Source of the DNA: Coriobacteriia bacterium
GTDB taxonomy: Bacteria; Actinomycetota; Coriobacteriia; Anaerosomatales; JAAXUF01
Length of the DNA stretch: 33,582 nucleotides
Assembly: GCA_031292615.1 (NCBI GenBank)
Contig: JARLGT010000016.1
Coordinates: 1-33,582 of the forward strand
Direction: 5' to 3'
Of the stretch, positions 24,185-32,220 are shown in pieces. The translations under genes and the position numbers were made by a program. Below the pieces are notes generated by a model. It did not search any database, was not told the DNA's origin, and worked only from the letters and a program-made list of their open reading frames with translations. Within the stretch, counting starts at the first letter, position 1, and each line of letters opens with the position of its first letter.

Positions 24185-26599
24185 TCAGATCCAGACGCGG
24201 CTGAGGTCCATGCACCCCGCCGAGACTAACGAGTCCCAGACAGGTGTGTACTTGGGTTCCGGCGGGACGAACACGACGAAGCCGTCACGCCCTCGCGTCA
24301 GGAGAACTCGGTAGGCGTTCATCCTAAGTTGCCGCGGGTCCTTGACGTGGTACTTGGTGCTGCAGTCCCAATGATCGGTGGCCCACCAAAGGTCATGGCC
24401 CCAGCCGATGATCGGCATATCGAGTTCCAACCCCTGGCATTGGAACTCCGTTGCAGTGTCTCGGAACGAGCAACAAGAGAACGCCGACTCGGGTCGGTCG
24501 GCGAACCACGGCCCCACACGCATGTTCTTCGTGAACTGATACTCGTTGGTGAATCCGTAGCCAAGTAGGTTGCGGGCCTTTGAGGAGGCCAGGAGTCCGT
24601 ATCGCGCGTCCGTCGCACCGGCGTACCGCTCTTGGGCGTACGTTTTCGCCGCCTCAAGATCCCGAGTCACGTAGAGTTCGAAGCCCTGCCCGAGCAGCTT
24701 GCCGGCCAGTGGACGACAAGCCTCAAGGTCGCCATCAAGCAGAAGCGAGACCCAGTGGTGGATCTCTTCGGCGCGATGAGAACGAAGCGTGACATCGAGG
24801 CTCAGACGCTCCTCGACTGTCGTCTCGGCGGCGTTCGTAAACACTGATGCCAGCGCCGGAGGACAATGGACGTGCCACGGTTTGTCCATGGTTCCCAGTG
24901 CATCGTTCCACTGGGCAATGCCTGCCTCTTCCCCTCGATTGATCTCTTGACCTTCGCCGACAAGCCCGACCATCAGTGCCCAAGAATCCAGTCTCTCCCC
25001 AAGTCGCAGAAAATCCTCAGGCTCGGAGATTGCCTCGCCGCGCTTCTCCAAGGCCATCTCGGCGTCGAAAGCCCGCTGCGCTTCGTCGAAGACCCAGACA
25101 TGTTCGCGAGGCAGGGACCCGTGCGAACCACCATATGTTCTCAGGAACCCAAGCACGCCCTGAACGAAGACCTTGCTCTTGAGTGTGTGTTGGAGCACGT
25201 CCACCAGCGGCCCGTTGCCCGACAGGAACACCGCCTTCTGCTTGTCGTCGCCTGCGCCGAAGTGAGACTCATATACGAACTGGAGCCCGACCAGTGTCTT
25301 TCCTGCTCCAGGAACCCCGGTGACCAACACCAAGTGGCTCTCTTCGGCCGATTGCGCACGCTCCGCCACACGGTCCAGTACCGCAATTGTCTCGGGGATG
25401 CCAGCGCTTTCTGCTCGCCGGATGTGTGGCAACTCCTCATGTTCGAAGATCAACCGAGCCGCAGCCACTAGAGAAGGCAACGGAGCGTACTCGGACTCCA
25501 GCCACTCTCGGGCGTCGATGGCACGCGCAGCCGGGAGAGGAGCGAGGCACATGCCGATGCCGGTGGCGAGGTCCCGTCCGGAGACCACTGCTACGTCCTT
25601 GATCCTAGTTGGGGCAGCATTGCCCGAGGTCAGGCAGAGCGTCGCGAATACGGGGTGGTTGTGAGATGCCTCATGGTAGTCAGCGAGGTCTCTCGCGTAG
25701 TCCGACGCCTGGTCGATCGCGGCAGGTGACGGATTGGGGTATCCCTTGAACTCGACCACCACGATTGATCCGCCAGCAAGGACAACTAGGTCGGGCCGTC
25801 GGCCACGTTCGCGCGATAGCTCGTACTCGAACACGAGGTGCCAGTCCCGTGAAGCCGGGTTCTCCACGGCCACTATCCTGAGCGCCTCACCCACGCACTG
25901 GATGCTATCTCGCCAAGCGACGTCGTGCGATCTCGTGGGCTCTTCAAGGTTCAGGCGACGGTAGTGGTCGCGCAACCGGTCGAGGATGGCCGCCGGGTCG
26001 CACGCGAGGAACCGAGTTGCGGTGCCAGCCCATCCCCATCGCTGAGAGTCTGTCGCACTCACGGGGGCCCTCTTGGCGGAGCCTGCATCGGACGCTGCCT
26101 TCGATGCACGAAGGATAGCGTTGCGTTCCGGGACTTCAGGTCTCAGTGACGCGCCTGTTGTGTTCCCATCGCACTCGCGTGACAACTGGACCGATTTTGC
26201 GTGCTCTGGGCTCAGACGCAATTCAAATCGGCCATTGGGGTGCGCGAGGTCGGCGGAGAGCATCGTGACCTCGCCGCAGTAGATGAACTCCTCGGGTCGC
26301 GTGTCGCGGAAGAACAGATAGATCTGGTCAGGCGGGTTCTTCAATTGGCGTTCTAGTCGGCGCAAATTGCACTCGACTCCGTCGCCCTCCCATGACAGGA
26401 GATCACCGACCAGCTGGTCGCGATACTCGGTCATGTCCGCGGTCTTGCTTTCGGTGACAAAGAGAATGATCTGCGATGCGCCCGCGGGGGTCACTACTCC
26501 CCGCGAGATTGCCTGCCTGCCCTTCAGCCCCCACAGACGAGCTAGGTCGTCTCGGCTGTAGCGTGTTCCGACGTTCAGGACGGAGAAGTCAGCTCGCAT
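24185..26599 (-). CDS. Large protein: N-terminal recognition domain, PD-(D/E)XK-like nuclease, DUF2075 ATPase
   Basis: A protein of 804 residues with three parts. Residues about 1-130 (VGTRYSRDDLARLWG, YLFFRDTRPEEFIYCGEV) resemble the DUF3427-type domain of restriction-like helicases. Residues about 220-320 carry a D-x12-ExK pattern, RRPDLVV...VVVEFKG (D270, E283, K285), like a PD-(D/E)XK nuclease. Residues about 400-790 are a DUF2075 P-loop domain with Walker A GVPGAGKT (428-435), Walker B VWVFDEAQ (about 501-508), EFQCQGLELD and YRVLLTRGRDGFVVF. Such architectures are common in phage-defence or DNA-repair islands. The start is set at ATG 26599 because GGGGAGG precedes it by 3 bases; ATG 26623 is an alternative. 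Confidence 0.87.
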   Translation of the reverse strand: MRADFSVLNVGTRYSRDDLARLWGLKGRQAISRGVVTPAGASQIILFVTESKTADMTEYRDQLVGDLLSWEGDGVECNLRRLERQLKNPPDQIYLFFRDTRPEEFIYCGEVTMLSADLAHPNGRFELRLSPEHAKSVQLSRECDGNTTGASLRPEVPERNAILRASKAASDAGSAKRAPVSATDSQRWGWAGTATRFLACDPAAILDRLRDHYRRLNLEEPTRSHDVAWRDSIQCVGEALRIVAVENPASRDWHLVFEYELSRERGRRPDLVVLAGGSIVVVEFKGYPNPSPAAIDQASDYARDLADYHEASHNHPVFATLCLTSGNAAPTRIKDVAVVSGRDLATGIGMCLAPLPAARAIDAREWLESEYAPLPSLVAAARLIFEHEELPHIRRAESAGIPETIAVLDRVAERAQSAEESHLVLVTGVPGAGKTLVGLQFVYESHFGAGDDKQKAVFLSGNGPLVDVLQHTLKSKVFVQGVLGFLRTYGGSHGSLPREHVWVFDEAQRAFDAEMALEKRGEAISEPEDFLRLGERLDSWALMVGLVGEGQEINRGEEAGIAQWNDALGTMDKPWHVHCPPALASVFTNAAETTVEERLSLDVTLRSHRAEEIHHWVSLLLDGDLEACRPLAGKLLGQGFELYVTRDLEAAKTYAQERYAGATDARYGLLASSKARNLLGYGFTNEYQFTKNMRVGPWFADRPESAFSCCSFRDTATEFQCQGLELDMPIIGWGHDLWWATDHWDCSTKYHVKDPRQLRMNAYRVLLTRGRDGFVVFVPPEPKYTPVWDSLVSAGCMDLSRVWI

Positions 26600-26674
26600 G
26601 ATCCTCCCCACATGGACGGGCATCTCGGCCCAGGATCACCGTATCGGCCGGCCGGCGCAAGGATTGAGCGCCAC

Positions 26675-27859
26675 CTACTGGCCCGCATCCACCCCGATCA
26701 GTCCTCCCTGATTGTCCAGAGTGATTGACACGGTTCTGGCTTGTACGCTGCCCGGTGACTCGCTCTCCAAGCTGACCCAGGTGAACTTGGTCAAGCCATC
26801 TCGACACATCACCAGGGGGTTGTCCGGCTCTTGCAGCGATGCCCACGCGGTAGGCGATGCCGAGTGGAGACGTCGTAGCGCTGTCTGGAGGTCGGGAGCG
26901 TCCACCATAGGCGTCACCGGCACCGCGGGAGACAAGGGCGCGACCACTCTCACCGGCATCACCTGCCTAGGAGTCCACACGAGCGCGACCAGCGGTTGCA
27001 ACGAGCCCGACATGACCGCCGTCTCTAGTACGGCTGCTCCGCCACCAGCCAGAATCCATCCGAGTACTGCGACAACTGCGACGAGCGTGAGAAACCCGGA
27101 CGGCGTGAAGAAGGCCCGACGTGGCGGTGTGGACGTGTTGATGCCCTCGTACCTGTCCACGCCAGAGAACACGTTACGGGTGACTGCCGCCTCGCGAGAT
27201 CGTTGCGTTGGGAAGACGGGCATCGTCGGGAGCAGGTTGAGCGGGAAGGGTCGCAGCTCGCGTGCAACGCGATCCGCGTGCTTGTGGCGTGTGTCGATGA
27301 TCCGAGACTGATCCGCGTTCTTGAGAGTTGAGATTAGGTTCGCGATGTTCTCGGCGCTTAAGCCGCCCGGATTGGGCGTGAAGTCGTAGCGAGCACGCAT
27401 CAGGTCGCCGACCTCGCGGATCGGCACAACGCGCAGCTTGTCTGCCTCGGTCAACTTGAGATGTCGAATGTCACTGCCGGCGAACACGACCACGCTCTGG
27501 ATGTAGTCGTCGCCGAGCCGCCGGCCGCTCGCCTGGAGGACTCTGCTGAGAACTGAGCGGTTCCGCTCGTTCTCGCGTAGCGGGTTGAGGAGCTTCTCAA
27601 GGCCGCCGTTTGGGAACTTGGCCATCCAAGTCCCGCTCGCCGACGTGCCTCTGATCTCGGCGTCACCGCTCTTGGCTTCGACCATCAGGATTCCGTGACG
27701 GTCAATTACGAGGTGATCGAAGTAGGCGGTTTCGTCGCCAATGTCGAGCAAGACGCCGTCGAGCATCCTGAAGCCCAGAGAGGGTGCCTCGGAGTGGAAT
27801 GCATCGCGGATGCGCCGCTCGCCTACGTCGCCGAGCGAGCGCGTCTCTCGGTACTCCAA
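26675..27859 (-). CDS. NERD nuclease-domain membrane protein
   Basis: A 394-residue protein whose N-terminal region (about 5-130) is a NERD domain: SLGDVGERRIRDAF, then FDHLVIDRHGILMVEAKSG, the D-x10-ExK nuclease core. After a middle region, a hydrophobic helix (LTLVAVVAVLGWILAGGGAAVL) crosses the membrane at about residues 255-278, followed by a 115-residue exported or periplasm-facing domain of unknown fold. The start is taken as TTG 27859, with GGAGG at 7-base spacing; an in-frame ATG at 27907 is possible. It lies 75 bp upstream of the DUF2075 nuclease/ATPase gene on the same strand, so both probably work together. Confidence 0.82.
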   Translation of the reverse strand: MEYRETRSLGDVGERRIRDAFHSEAPSLGFRMLDGVLLDIGDETAYFDHLVIDRHGILMVEAKSGDAEIRGTSASGTWMAKFPNGGLEKLLNPLRENERNRSVLSRVLQASGRRLGDDYIQSVVVFAGSDIRHLKLTEADKLRVVPIREVGDLMRARYDFTPNPGGLSAENIANLISTLKNADQSRIIDTRHKHADRVARELRPFPLNLLPTMPVFPTQRSREAAVTRNVFSGVDRYEGINTSTPPRRAFFTPSGFLTLVAVVAVLGWILAGGGAAVLETAVMSGSLQPLVALVWTPRQVMPVRVVAPLSPAVPVTPMVDAPDLQTALRRLHSASPTAWASLQEPDNPLVMCRDGLTKFTWVSLESESPGSVQARTVSITLDNQGGLIGVDAGQ

Positions 27860-28060
27860 GATGGATCCTCCGATAGCGGGCCTGCGTTCCGAACAAACGC
27901 GCGGCATTGCTCCGCCGAGCCACCCCTGACTCGCGGACTGCTTCTACCCCCGTGCCTGTTATCGACGTGAAGATCCTCCGGCTGAAGCTGCAGGCACTGC
28001 CGCGCTCCCACGTTCCCCCTGCGGAAGCTGGTTCGGGCATTGGGTGCAACTCGAATCTAG

Positions 28061-28077
28061 CCGATACCTACTATCGG
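28061..28077. promoter_or_regulatory. Inverted repeat in divergent gap
   Basis: CCGATA-CCTAC-TATCGG is a perfect 6+6 inverted repeat in the 264-bp divergent gap between the NERD gene and the J-domain gene. It is a possible operator for either or both; no regulator is assigned. Confidence 0.35.
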
Positions 28078-28123
28078 GTGGCGATGCGCTGCCAGCTGAA
28101 TCCGACTCGGGGAGGGCTGTTCG

Positions 28124-28975
28124 TTGCGCGACAGTGCCGATGACGTCCGACGCGCCTACGCAGACCTCGAACTCGAGCCGGGTGCGTCACTCGCGGACGT
28201 CACATCTCAGCACAGGTTCTTCGCGCAGGCGTGGCACCCCGACAAGTACTCCGAGACTCAGCGCGCTCGTGCGGAGGAGAGAATGAAGCGGGTCAACTTG
28301 GCGGCCGACGTGCTGCGGCGCCATCTCAAGGAACATCCGAACGGAAGACACGAGGCGTCAGCGTCAGATTCGCGGACCTCCGCGACCTACACGACCTCCA
28401 CAGCCACCGACGCCGAACGCCGCAGAAGCGCCGAGCAGGCCGAGCAACGGCGACGCAATGTTGAGCGCGCGGCGGCAGCCGCGGAGAAGCGCCGCATGGA
28501 GATGTTGGCCCGGCAGACTGCCGAGATTCGACGCATCCGCAGGGAGCGAGCCATGCGTGAGCAGCTTGCGGCGATGGAAGCCGACCTTGCTGCCGATCCG
28601 CCCATGGCGACGGGCTCGATGGATACGAGCGAAGTCTCTCAGGCAGCATGGTGTTCCGAGTGCCGCGACTACGTGTGGGTCGGAGCGGGTGGGGGATGCG
28701 CGAACGGCCACGGCCGGCCCAGCCTTCGAGGCCTCTACGAGCCGAATCTTGCCGAGGGGTCCCAGCCGCTTTTCCCGCCATTGCCGGACGGAACTCCCGG
28801 TCATCTGCACGCCGCGACACCGCTCCCCAGCCCCGTTCGCCGAATTGGTATGCCTGTGTCCGACGCCGAGCAAGAGTGCCGACGGCTGGGCCATGTGTGG
28901 GGCCCGCCAATGCCGGGCGAGGCGCGGAATCGGCAGTGTCAGCGCTGTGGCCGCTGGACAGGCTGGAAGCTCTAG
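28124..28975 (+). CDS. J-domain protein with C-terminal zinc-finger-like region
   Basis: A 283-residue protein. Residues about 5-65 form a DnaJ-type J domain with the essential HPD motif in WHPDKYSE (38-40). The middle (about 95-155) is Arg/Glu/Ala-rich and likely a long coiled coil. The C-terminal part has cysteine pairs WCSECRDYVW...GGCANGH and, at the end, CRRLGHVWG...RQCQRCGRWTGW, suggesting two metal-binding ribbons. It should recruit Hsp70 to a specific client and is not a general DnaJ (no Gly/Phe region). Start TTG at 28124, with GGGGAGGG at 8-base spacing. It is followed by the YdjM-like gene. Confidence 0.82.
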   Translation: MRDSADDVRRAYADLELEPGASLADVTSQHRFFAQAWHPDKYSETQRARAEERMKRVNLAADVLRRHLKEHPNGRHEASASDSRTSATYTTSTATDAERRRSAEQAEQRRRNVERAAAAAEKRRMEMLARQTAEIRRIRRERAMREQLAAMEADLAADPPMATGSMDTSEVSQAAWCSECRDYVWVGAGGGCANGHGRPSLRGLYEPNLAEGSQPLFPPLPDGTPGHLHAATPLPSPVRRIGMPVSDAEQECRRLGHVWGPPMPGEARNRQCQRCGRWTGWKL

Positions 28976-29018
28976 GGCCGTTGACGCCAAACCGTTCAGG
29001 CTGAGAGAGGTCGAGTAA

Positions 29019-29966
29019 GTGCGAGGATCCGAGCACCTAGGTATTGCGGCCCTAACCACTTACGCTGCTCTGTTTGCCTTGAGCCGTGGCAATCCGCAGA
29101 TGGCGCCCACCATGATGGCAGTGGTAGCCGCGGGCACCGGGTCTCTGGCCCCTGACATCGATCATCCGAACGCTTGGATCTCGAATCGGGTTCCGGGCAC
29201 GCTACTCGGTCTCGGGTTCACGGTTCTGCTCTTGTTCGGTCTCGCCAAGTGGTACCCGTCCGGGGCGGATCCCGCGGGTGTTAGCGCAGCACTGCGCACC
29301 CAACTGCTCAGCATGAGCCGACCGGCCGTTGGCTGGGCTTGGCTGTCACTCGTGCTCGGGTCGCTGCTCCTAGTCACTGCGAAGCTGGTGGCGGGGATGG
29401 TCGAGCATCGGGGTCCAACTCATTCTCTCAGCGCTGGCGCGGCACTCACCTTCATCTTGTGTTGCGGCTTTGCAGTCGCAGGTCAGCCCATGGTTCTAGG
29501 CCTGTGGTTTGGATGGGGCTATCTGAGCCATTTGCTCTTGGACGGGACGACGCGGATGGGTTGCCCGTCCATGTTCTGGCCGTGGCAGGTGGGCGGGGCG
29601 CGACTTGGGCGCCCGAGCTGGAGTTCAACTTGCGAGATCGTGGTCCATGGGTTGAACGACTCAGAGCGCGAGCTTTCAGCCCGCGCCGGCGCGCTCTCGG
29701 CAGGGGAGGTGGCCGTGCGGGGCGGAGAAGAACCCCCACCGGACCTCGCGAGGGGAACGATACTCGCGCCAACGATGGAAGTTGGGTTGCAGCAAGATGA
29801 GGCTTCGGCCGCTTCACCGGCGCTCATTGGCTCGGCTAGAATCTGTCCGAACTGCGGCCACGCCCTGGTGATGCGAGAAGCTCGGCGTGGCGTTCATGCC
29901 GGCCACAAGTTCTTAGGCTGCAGCAACTATCCGAGGTGTCGCCACATCGAGGAACTGCCCGCGTGA
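29019..29966 (+). CDS. YdjM-like membrane metal-dependent hydrolase with topoisomerase zinc finger
   Basis: A 315-residue fusion. The N-terminal 200 residues are a multi-helix membrane hydrolase of PF04307 type, with LAPDIDHPNA (about 44-53), VEHRGPTHSLS and GYLSHLLLDGTTRMG, supplying the Asp and His metal ligands. After an acidic, low-complexity linker (about 215-270), residues about 276-315 form a C4 zinc finger like that at the end of topoisomerase I: CPNCGHALVMREARRGVHAG and a following FLGCSNYPRCR. Such a finger normally binds single-stranded DNA, so the fusion could place DNA processing at the membrane. Start GTG 29019, with GAGAGG at 8-base spacing. Same strand as and 43 bp after the J-domain gene. 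Confidence 0.87.
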   Translation: MRGSEHLGIAALTTYAALFALSRGNPQMAPTMMAVVAAGTGSLAPDIDHPNAWISNRVPGTLLGLGFTVLLLFGLAKWYPSGADPAGVSAALRTQLLSMSRPAVGWAWLSLVLGSLLLVTAKLVAGMVEHRGPTHSLSAGAALTFILCCGFAVAGQPMVLGLWFGWGYLSHLLLDGTTRMGCPSMFWPWQVGGARLGRPSWSSTCEIVVHGLNDSERELSARAGALSAGEVAVRGGEEPPPDLARGTILAPTMEVGLQQDEASAASPALIGSARICPNCGHALVMREARRGVHAGHKFLGCSNYPRCRHIEELPA

Positions 29967-30003
29967 TTCTGAGACGCCCTACTGTCGAGCGTGTGTCCCA
30001 GCT

Positions 30004-30468
30004 CTACACCAACCGCCTGACCACCATCAGCTGCCCGACGTGATACGCGTTGTGATCGGCGGCTAGGAGCACTTCGCGCAGGTACGTCTGCTTCGTCCCG
30101 TGCGGCACGATGGCGGTCAGCTCGATGCTCGCATCAGCGACCAGCTGCTGGAACTCCGCCCGATCGCGTTGCACGATCGCGACGCTCTCGTCCCAGGCCT
30201 CGGGTGATGGCGGCTCGGCGGTCTCGGGCCAGTACTCGGCAGGCCAGGCGCGCTCGGTGTAGGGCGCTTCGAGGCAGAAGTCCAGGATGTCGCGCTGGGC
30301 TCGGCGGATGTGCTCGAGAAGCTCCCAGGCCGAATGCGGCAGTCCCGCCGGCCTCACACCGCGCGCTTCCGGCGCGATGCCCGAGACGGCCGCGTCGAAG
30401 TCGGTGTGAGCTTCGCTGCGCTCGAGCATCCGCGACAACGTGGCGCGCAAGATCTCGTTGTTCTCCAT
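30004..30468 (-). CDS. DinB-like protein
   Basis: A 154-residue DinB/YfiT-superfamily four-helix protein. Metal-site histidines fit PHSAWELLEHIRRAQRDI (helix 2) and DHNAYHVGQLMVVRRL at the C-terminus. It is distinct from the DinB-like protein at 15536-16042, to which it shows little direct similarity by eye. The start ATG at 30468 has GGGGG about 8 bases upstream. Activity is unknown; relatives include thiol S-transferases. Confidence 0.85.
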   Translation of the reverse strand: MENNEILRATLSRMLERSEAHTDFDAAVSGIAPEARGVRPAGLPHSAWELLEHIRRAQRDILDFCLEAPYTERAWPAEYWPETAEPPSPEAWDESVAIVQRDRAEFQQLVADASIELTAIVPHGTKQTYLREVLLAADHNAYHVGQLMVVRRLV

Positions 30469-30549
30469 GTCCAAACCCCCGGTTCGATCGGCCAACACCT
30501 GCGACCACTACGATACGCCCCGCGCGCATCGGGCTCTCGCGGGCAAAGA

Positions 30550-30581
30550 GAGACCCCCAGGGCGGGTGCCCCGGGGGTCTC
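30550..30581 (-). terminator. Strong rho-independent-type terminator
   Basis: Arms 30550-30563 and 30568-30581 pair over 14 positions with one A-C mismatch around a 4-base loop. Reading the minus strand, a TCTTT stretch follows the stem. It sits 22 bases after the stop of the secreted-protein gene at 30604-31392 and should end its transcript before the DinB-like gene. Confidence 0.8.
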
Positions 30582-30603
30582 GGCAGATACGGTTGCTCGT
30601 GGG

Positions 30604-31392
30604 CTAGTTGATGACTTCCGGCGGCCTGTTGACGAAGATCAGCGTCAGATCGTTACTCGGCATCGTGCCGGTGAACGGTCCTTCAGCAGGCGTCAACTGG
30701 GTCCAGCCTTCCTGGAGCACTTCGCCCAGGCTGTACGGCGTCCCCGGTGCGAAGCTGCCGATGAGCGTGGGGGTCGTCGTGCTCGTGAACGAGTCGTACT
30801 TGTCCGTGCCGACGGTGCCCGTGATCTCCCAGCTGCCGAGCTGCGGGCCGTCAGCAGTGTTCTCTCGCTTCTCAACGTAGAGTTTGAACAGGATCTGCTT
30901 GCGGGTCACCGTGCGTCCGAACACGAACGGGTTGGCGCAGGTCTTTGACAGCGCGACCCGGTACGTCGTCGTCACCAGGAAGCCGTTCTCGGTCACGCTG
31001 TTGCTCGCGTTCACGTAGTAGTACGGCAGTTTGAAGCTGCCCATCCAACGCGTGTCCATCGCGAGCTTGATCCACTTGGGGCCAAACGCCATCGCCCCGA
31101 TCCTCGTGCCGTGAGCCAGGAAGGCGGAGTGGATGGCTCCGGCCTTGACCTCGGCGATGGCCGCGCCGTAGACCCACGAAGGGTCTCCATCGGCCTTCAG
31201 CACCATCTTGACGGCCTTCTTGACCCTGCTGGAGTGCAGCATCAGGCTCGTGAACTTCGCGTGGCTGTGAACCCCGCCCACCACGAGAGGGCTTGTCGGC
31301 GAGTGCACCCAGTTGAAGCCGAACGCCGTGCCAGGAATGGCGAGCGCCATCACAAGCACAACAACAAGCACCATCAATAGTCTTCGCTTCAT
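30604..31392 (-). CDS. Secreted hypothetical protein
   Basis: A 262-residue protein with a clear signal peptide (about 1-25, KRRLLMVLVVVLVMALAIPG). No known enzyme motif is visible. The C-terminal 60 residues (TYSL-like GTPYSLGEVLQEGWTQL, ending NDLTLIFVNRPP) look like an Ig/SpaA-type beta domain of bacterial surface proteins. The middle has many aromatic and basic residues. The start ATG at 31392 has GGAGG at 8-base spacing. A strong terminator follows the gene, so it is a single-gene transcript. Confidence 0.75.
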   Translation of the reverse strand: MKRRLLMVLVVVLVMALAIPGTAFGFNWVHSPTSPLVVGGVHSHAKFTSLMLHSSRVKKAVKMVLKADGDPSWVYGAAIAEVKAGAIHSAFLAHGTRIGAMAFGPKWIKLAMDTRWMGSFKLPYYYVNASNSVTENGFLVTTTYRVALSKTCANPFVFGRTVTRKQILFKLYVEKRENTADGPQLGSWEITGTVGTDKYDSFTSTTTPTLIGSFAPGTPYSLGEVLQEGWTQLTPAEGPFTGTMPSNDLTLIFVNRPPEVIN

Positions 31393-31700
31393 AACCCCGA
31401 CCTCCAATTTGCTAGAGCTGCACGTGCCGAGCCGATTTCGGATCCCGCTTCGTCGGCTGACCTGCGACGATCCCAGAGGAGTTGAGGCGTGTCGGTCGGC
31501 GCTCGGCCGGTGTTCGATCCCCGGAACCGAGTATCCACTTCATCCCCAAAACTCTGCCGAGACACGCGAACCAGCAGCGACCCCGCGGGGACCGGCTCTC
31601 GGCGTCGGGCGAGCGGTCGGCCGGGGCCGCCAGCCCGCTCGGCGCTGCCGTTTCCAAGGTGCGGTACATACCCACTGACCCCACTCACCTGGAGGGACAC
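31393..31700. other. Intergenic region upstream of the selenoprotein gene
   Basis: A 308-bp gap between divergent genes with no convincing coding sequence. It contains short GC palindromes such as CCCCGCGGGG (around 31580) and a possible -10 (TACATA, 31665-31670), 31 bases before the peroxiredoxin start. A stretch resembling a tRNA T-loop (TTCGATC near 31512) has no matching tRNA arms. Confidence 0.4.
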
Positions 31701-32171
31701 GTGGACGTGAACAGACAACCCGAGATCGGCGAGCTCGCACCACCCATCAAAGCGACTACCGCGACCGGCGAGCCGTTCGACCTCGCCGAGCATCTCGGCG
31801 GCTACGTGGTCATCTGGTTCTTCCCGCGCTCGAACACACCTGGTTGAACTCATGAGGCCAAGGACTTCCAGGCTGGGAAGTCGCAGTTCGACGCGCTGGG
31901 CGCCACCATCGTGGGCGTCAGCGCCGACAAGCCCGAGATCCAGAAGCGCTTCATCGACGCGTACGACTTGCAGTTCCCGCTCGTTCCCGATCCCGGCAAG
32001 CAGATCATCGACGCATATGGCGCTCGTGAGGTTGTGGGCCTGACGGCCAAGCGGCGCACGTTCTTGGTGGGCCCGGACGGGAAGATCGCGCACGTTTGGC
32101 CGGCGGTGAAGGTGGAAGGCCACGCAGACGACGTGCTTTCGACGATCCAAGCGCTCGCCGCCGGCAAGTAG
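31701..32171 (+). CDS. Selenocysteine-containing peroxiredoxin (PrxQ/BCP type)
   Basis: This thioredoxin-fold peroxidase should reduce hydrogen or organic peroxides. Read through an in-frame TGA at 31845-31847, the gene gives 156 residues, the usual length of the BCP/PrxQ family. The TGA falls exactly at the peroxidatic position: FFPRSNTPG-U49-THEAKDF, where BCP proteins have TPGCTxEA. Both sides match the family in one frame, with IWFFPRS before it and VGVSADKPEIQKRF, YGARE and RRTFLVGPDGKI after it. A two-stem SECIS-like hairpin follows the TGA. The protein has no cysteine at all, so there is no resolving thiol. The start is GTG 31701, with GGAGG at 5-base spacing. A standard pipeline would report two fragments. 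No selA, selB, selC or selD lies in the window. Confidence 0.88.
31843..31892 (+). promoter_or_regulatory. SECIS-like two-stem hairpin at the in-frame TGA
   Basis: The lower stem pairs 31843-31850 with 31885-31892 (8 pairs, one G-T) and includes the TGA itself. The upper stem is a perfect 7 bp, GACTTCC (31863-31869) with GGAAGTC (31876-31882), closing the loop AGGCTG. The loop starts 22 bases after the TGA. A lower stem holding the TGA and an AGG-starting apical loop match the bacterial SECIS plan I know from E. coli fdhF. Confidence 0.8.
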
Positions 32172-32181
32172 CACAGCCCCG

Positions 32182-32217
32182 CCAACTCAGACAGGAGCAC
32201 CAACTCAGACAGGAGCA
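32182..32217 (+). repeat. Tandem duplication carrying a ribosome binding site
   Basis: Two perfect head-to-tail copies of CCAACTCAGACAGGAGCA (32182-32199, 32200-32217) lie directly before the ATG at 32221. Each has an AGGAG; the second is 5 bases from the start codon and the first about 23. Confidence 0.95.
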
Positions 32218-32220
32218 CCA

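Noticed and set aside
31500-31535. Possible tRNA T-arm (TTCGATC context) upstream of the peroxiredoxin gene
   Set aside because: The 5-bp T-stem does not pair properly and there is no acceptor stem, D-arm or anticodon arm at correct spacing.
31845-31847. The TGA as a plain nonsense mutation or sequencing error
   Set aside because: It falls exactly at the catalytic Cys position, the frame is intact on both sides, and a two-stem hairpin follows. It cannot be fully excluded without the rest of the genome.
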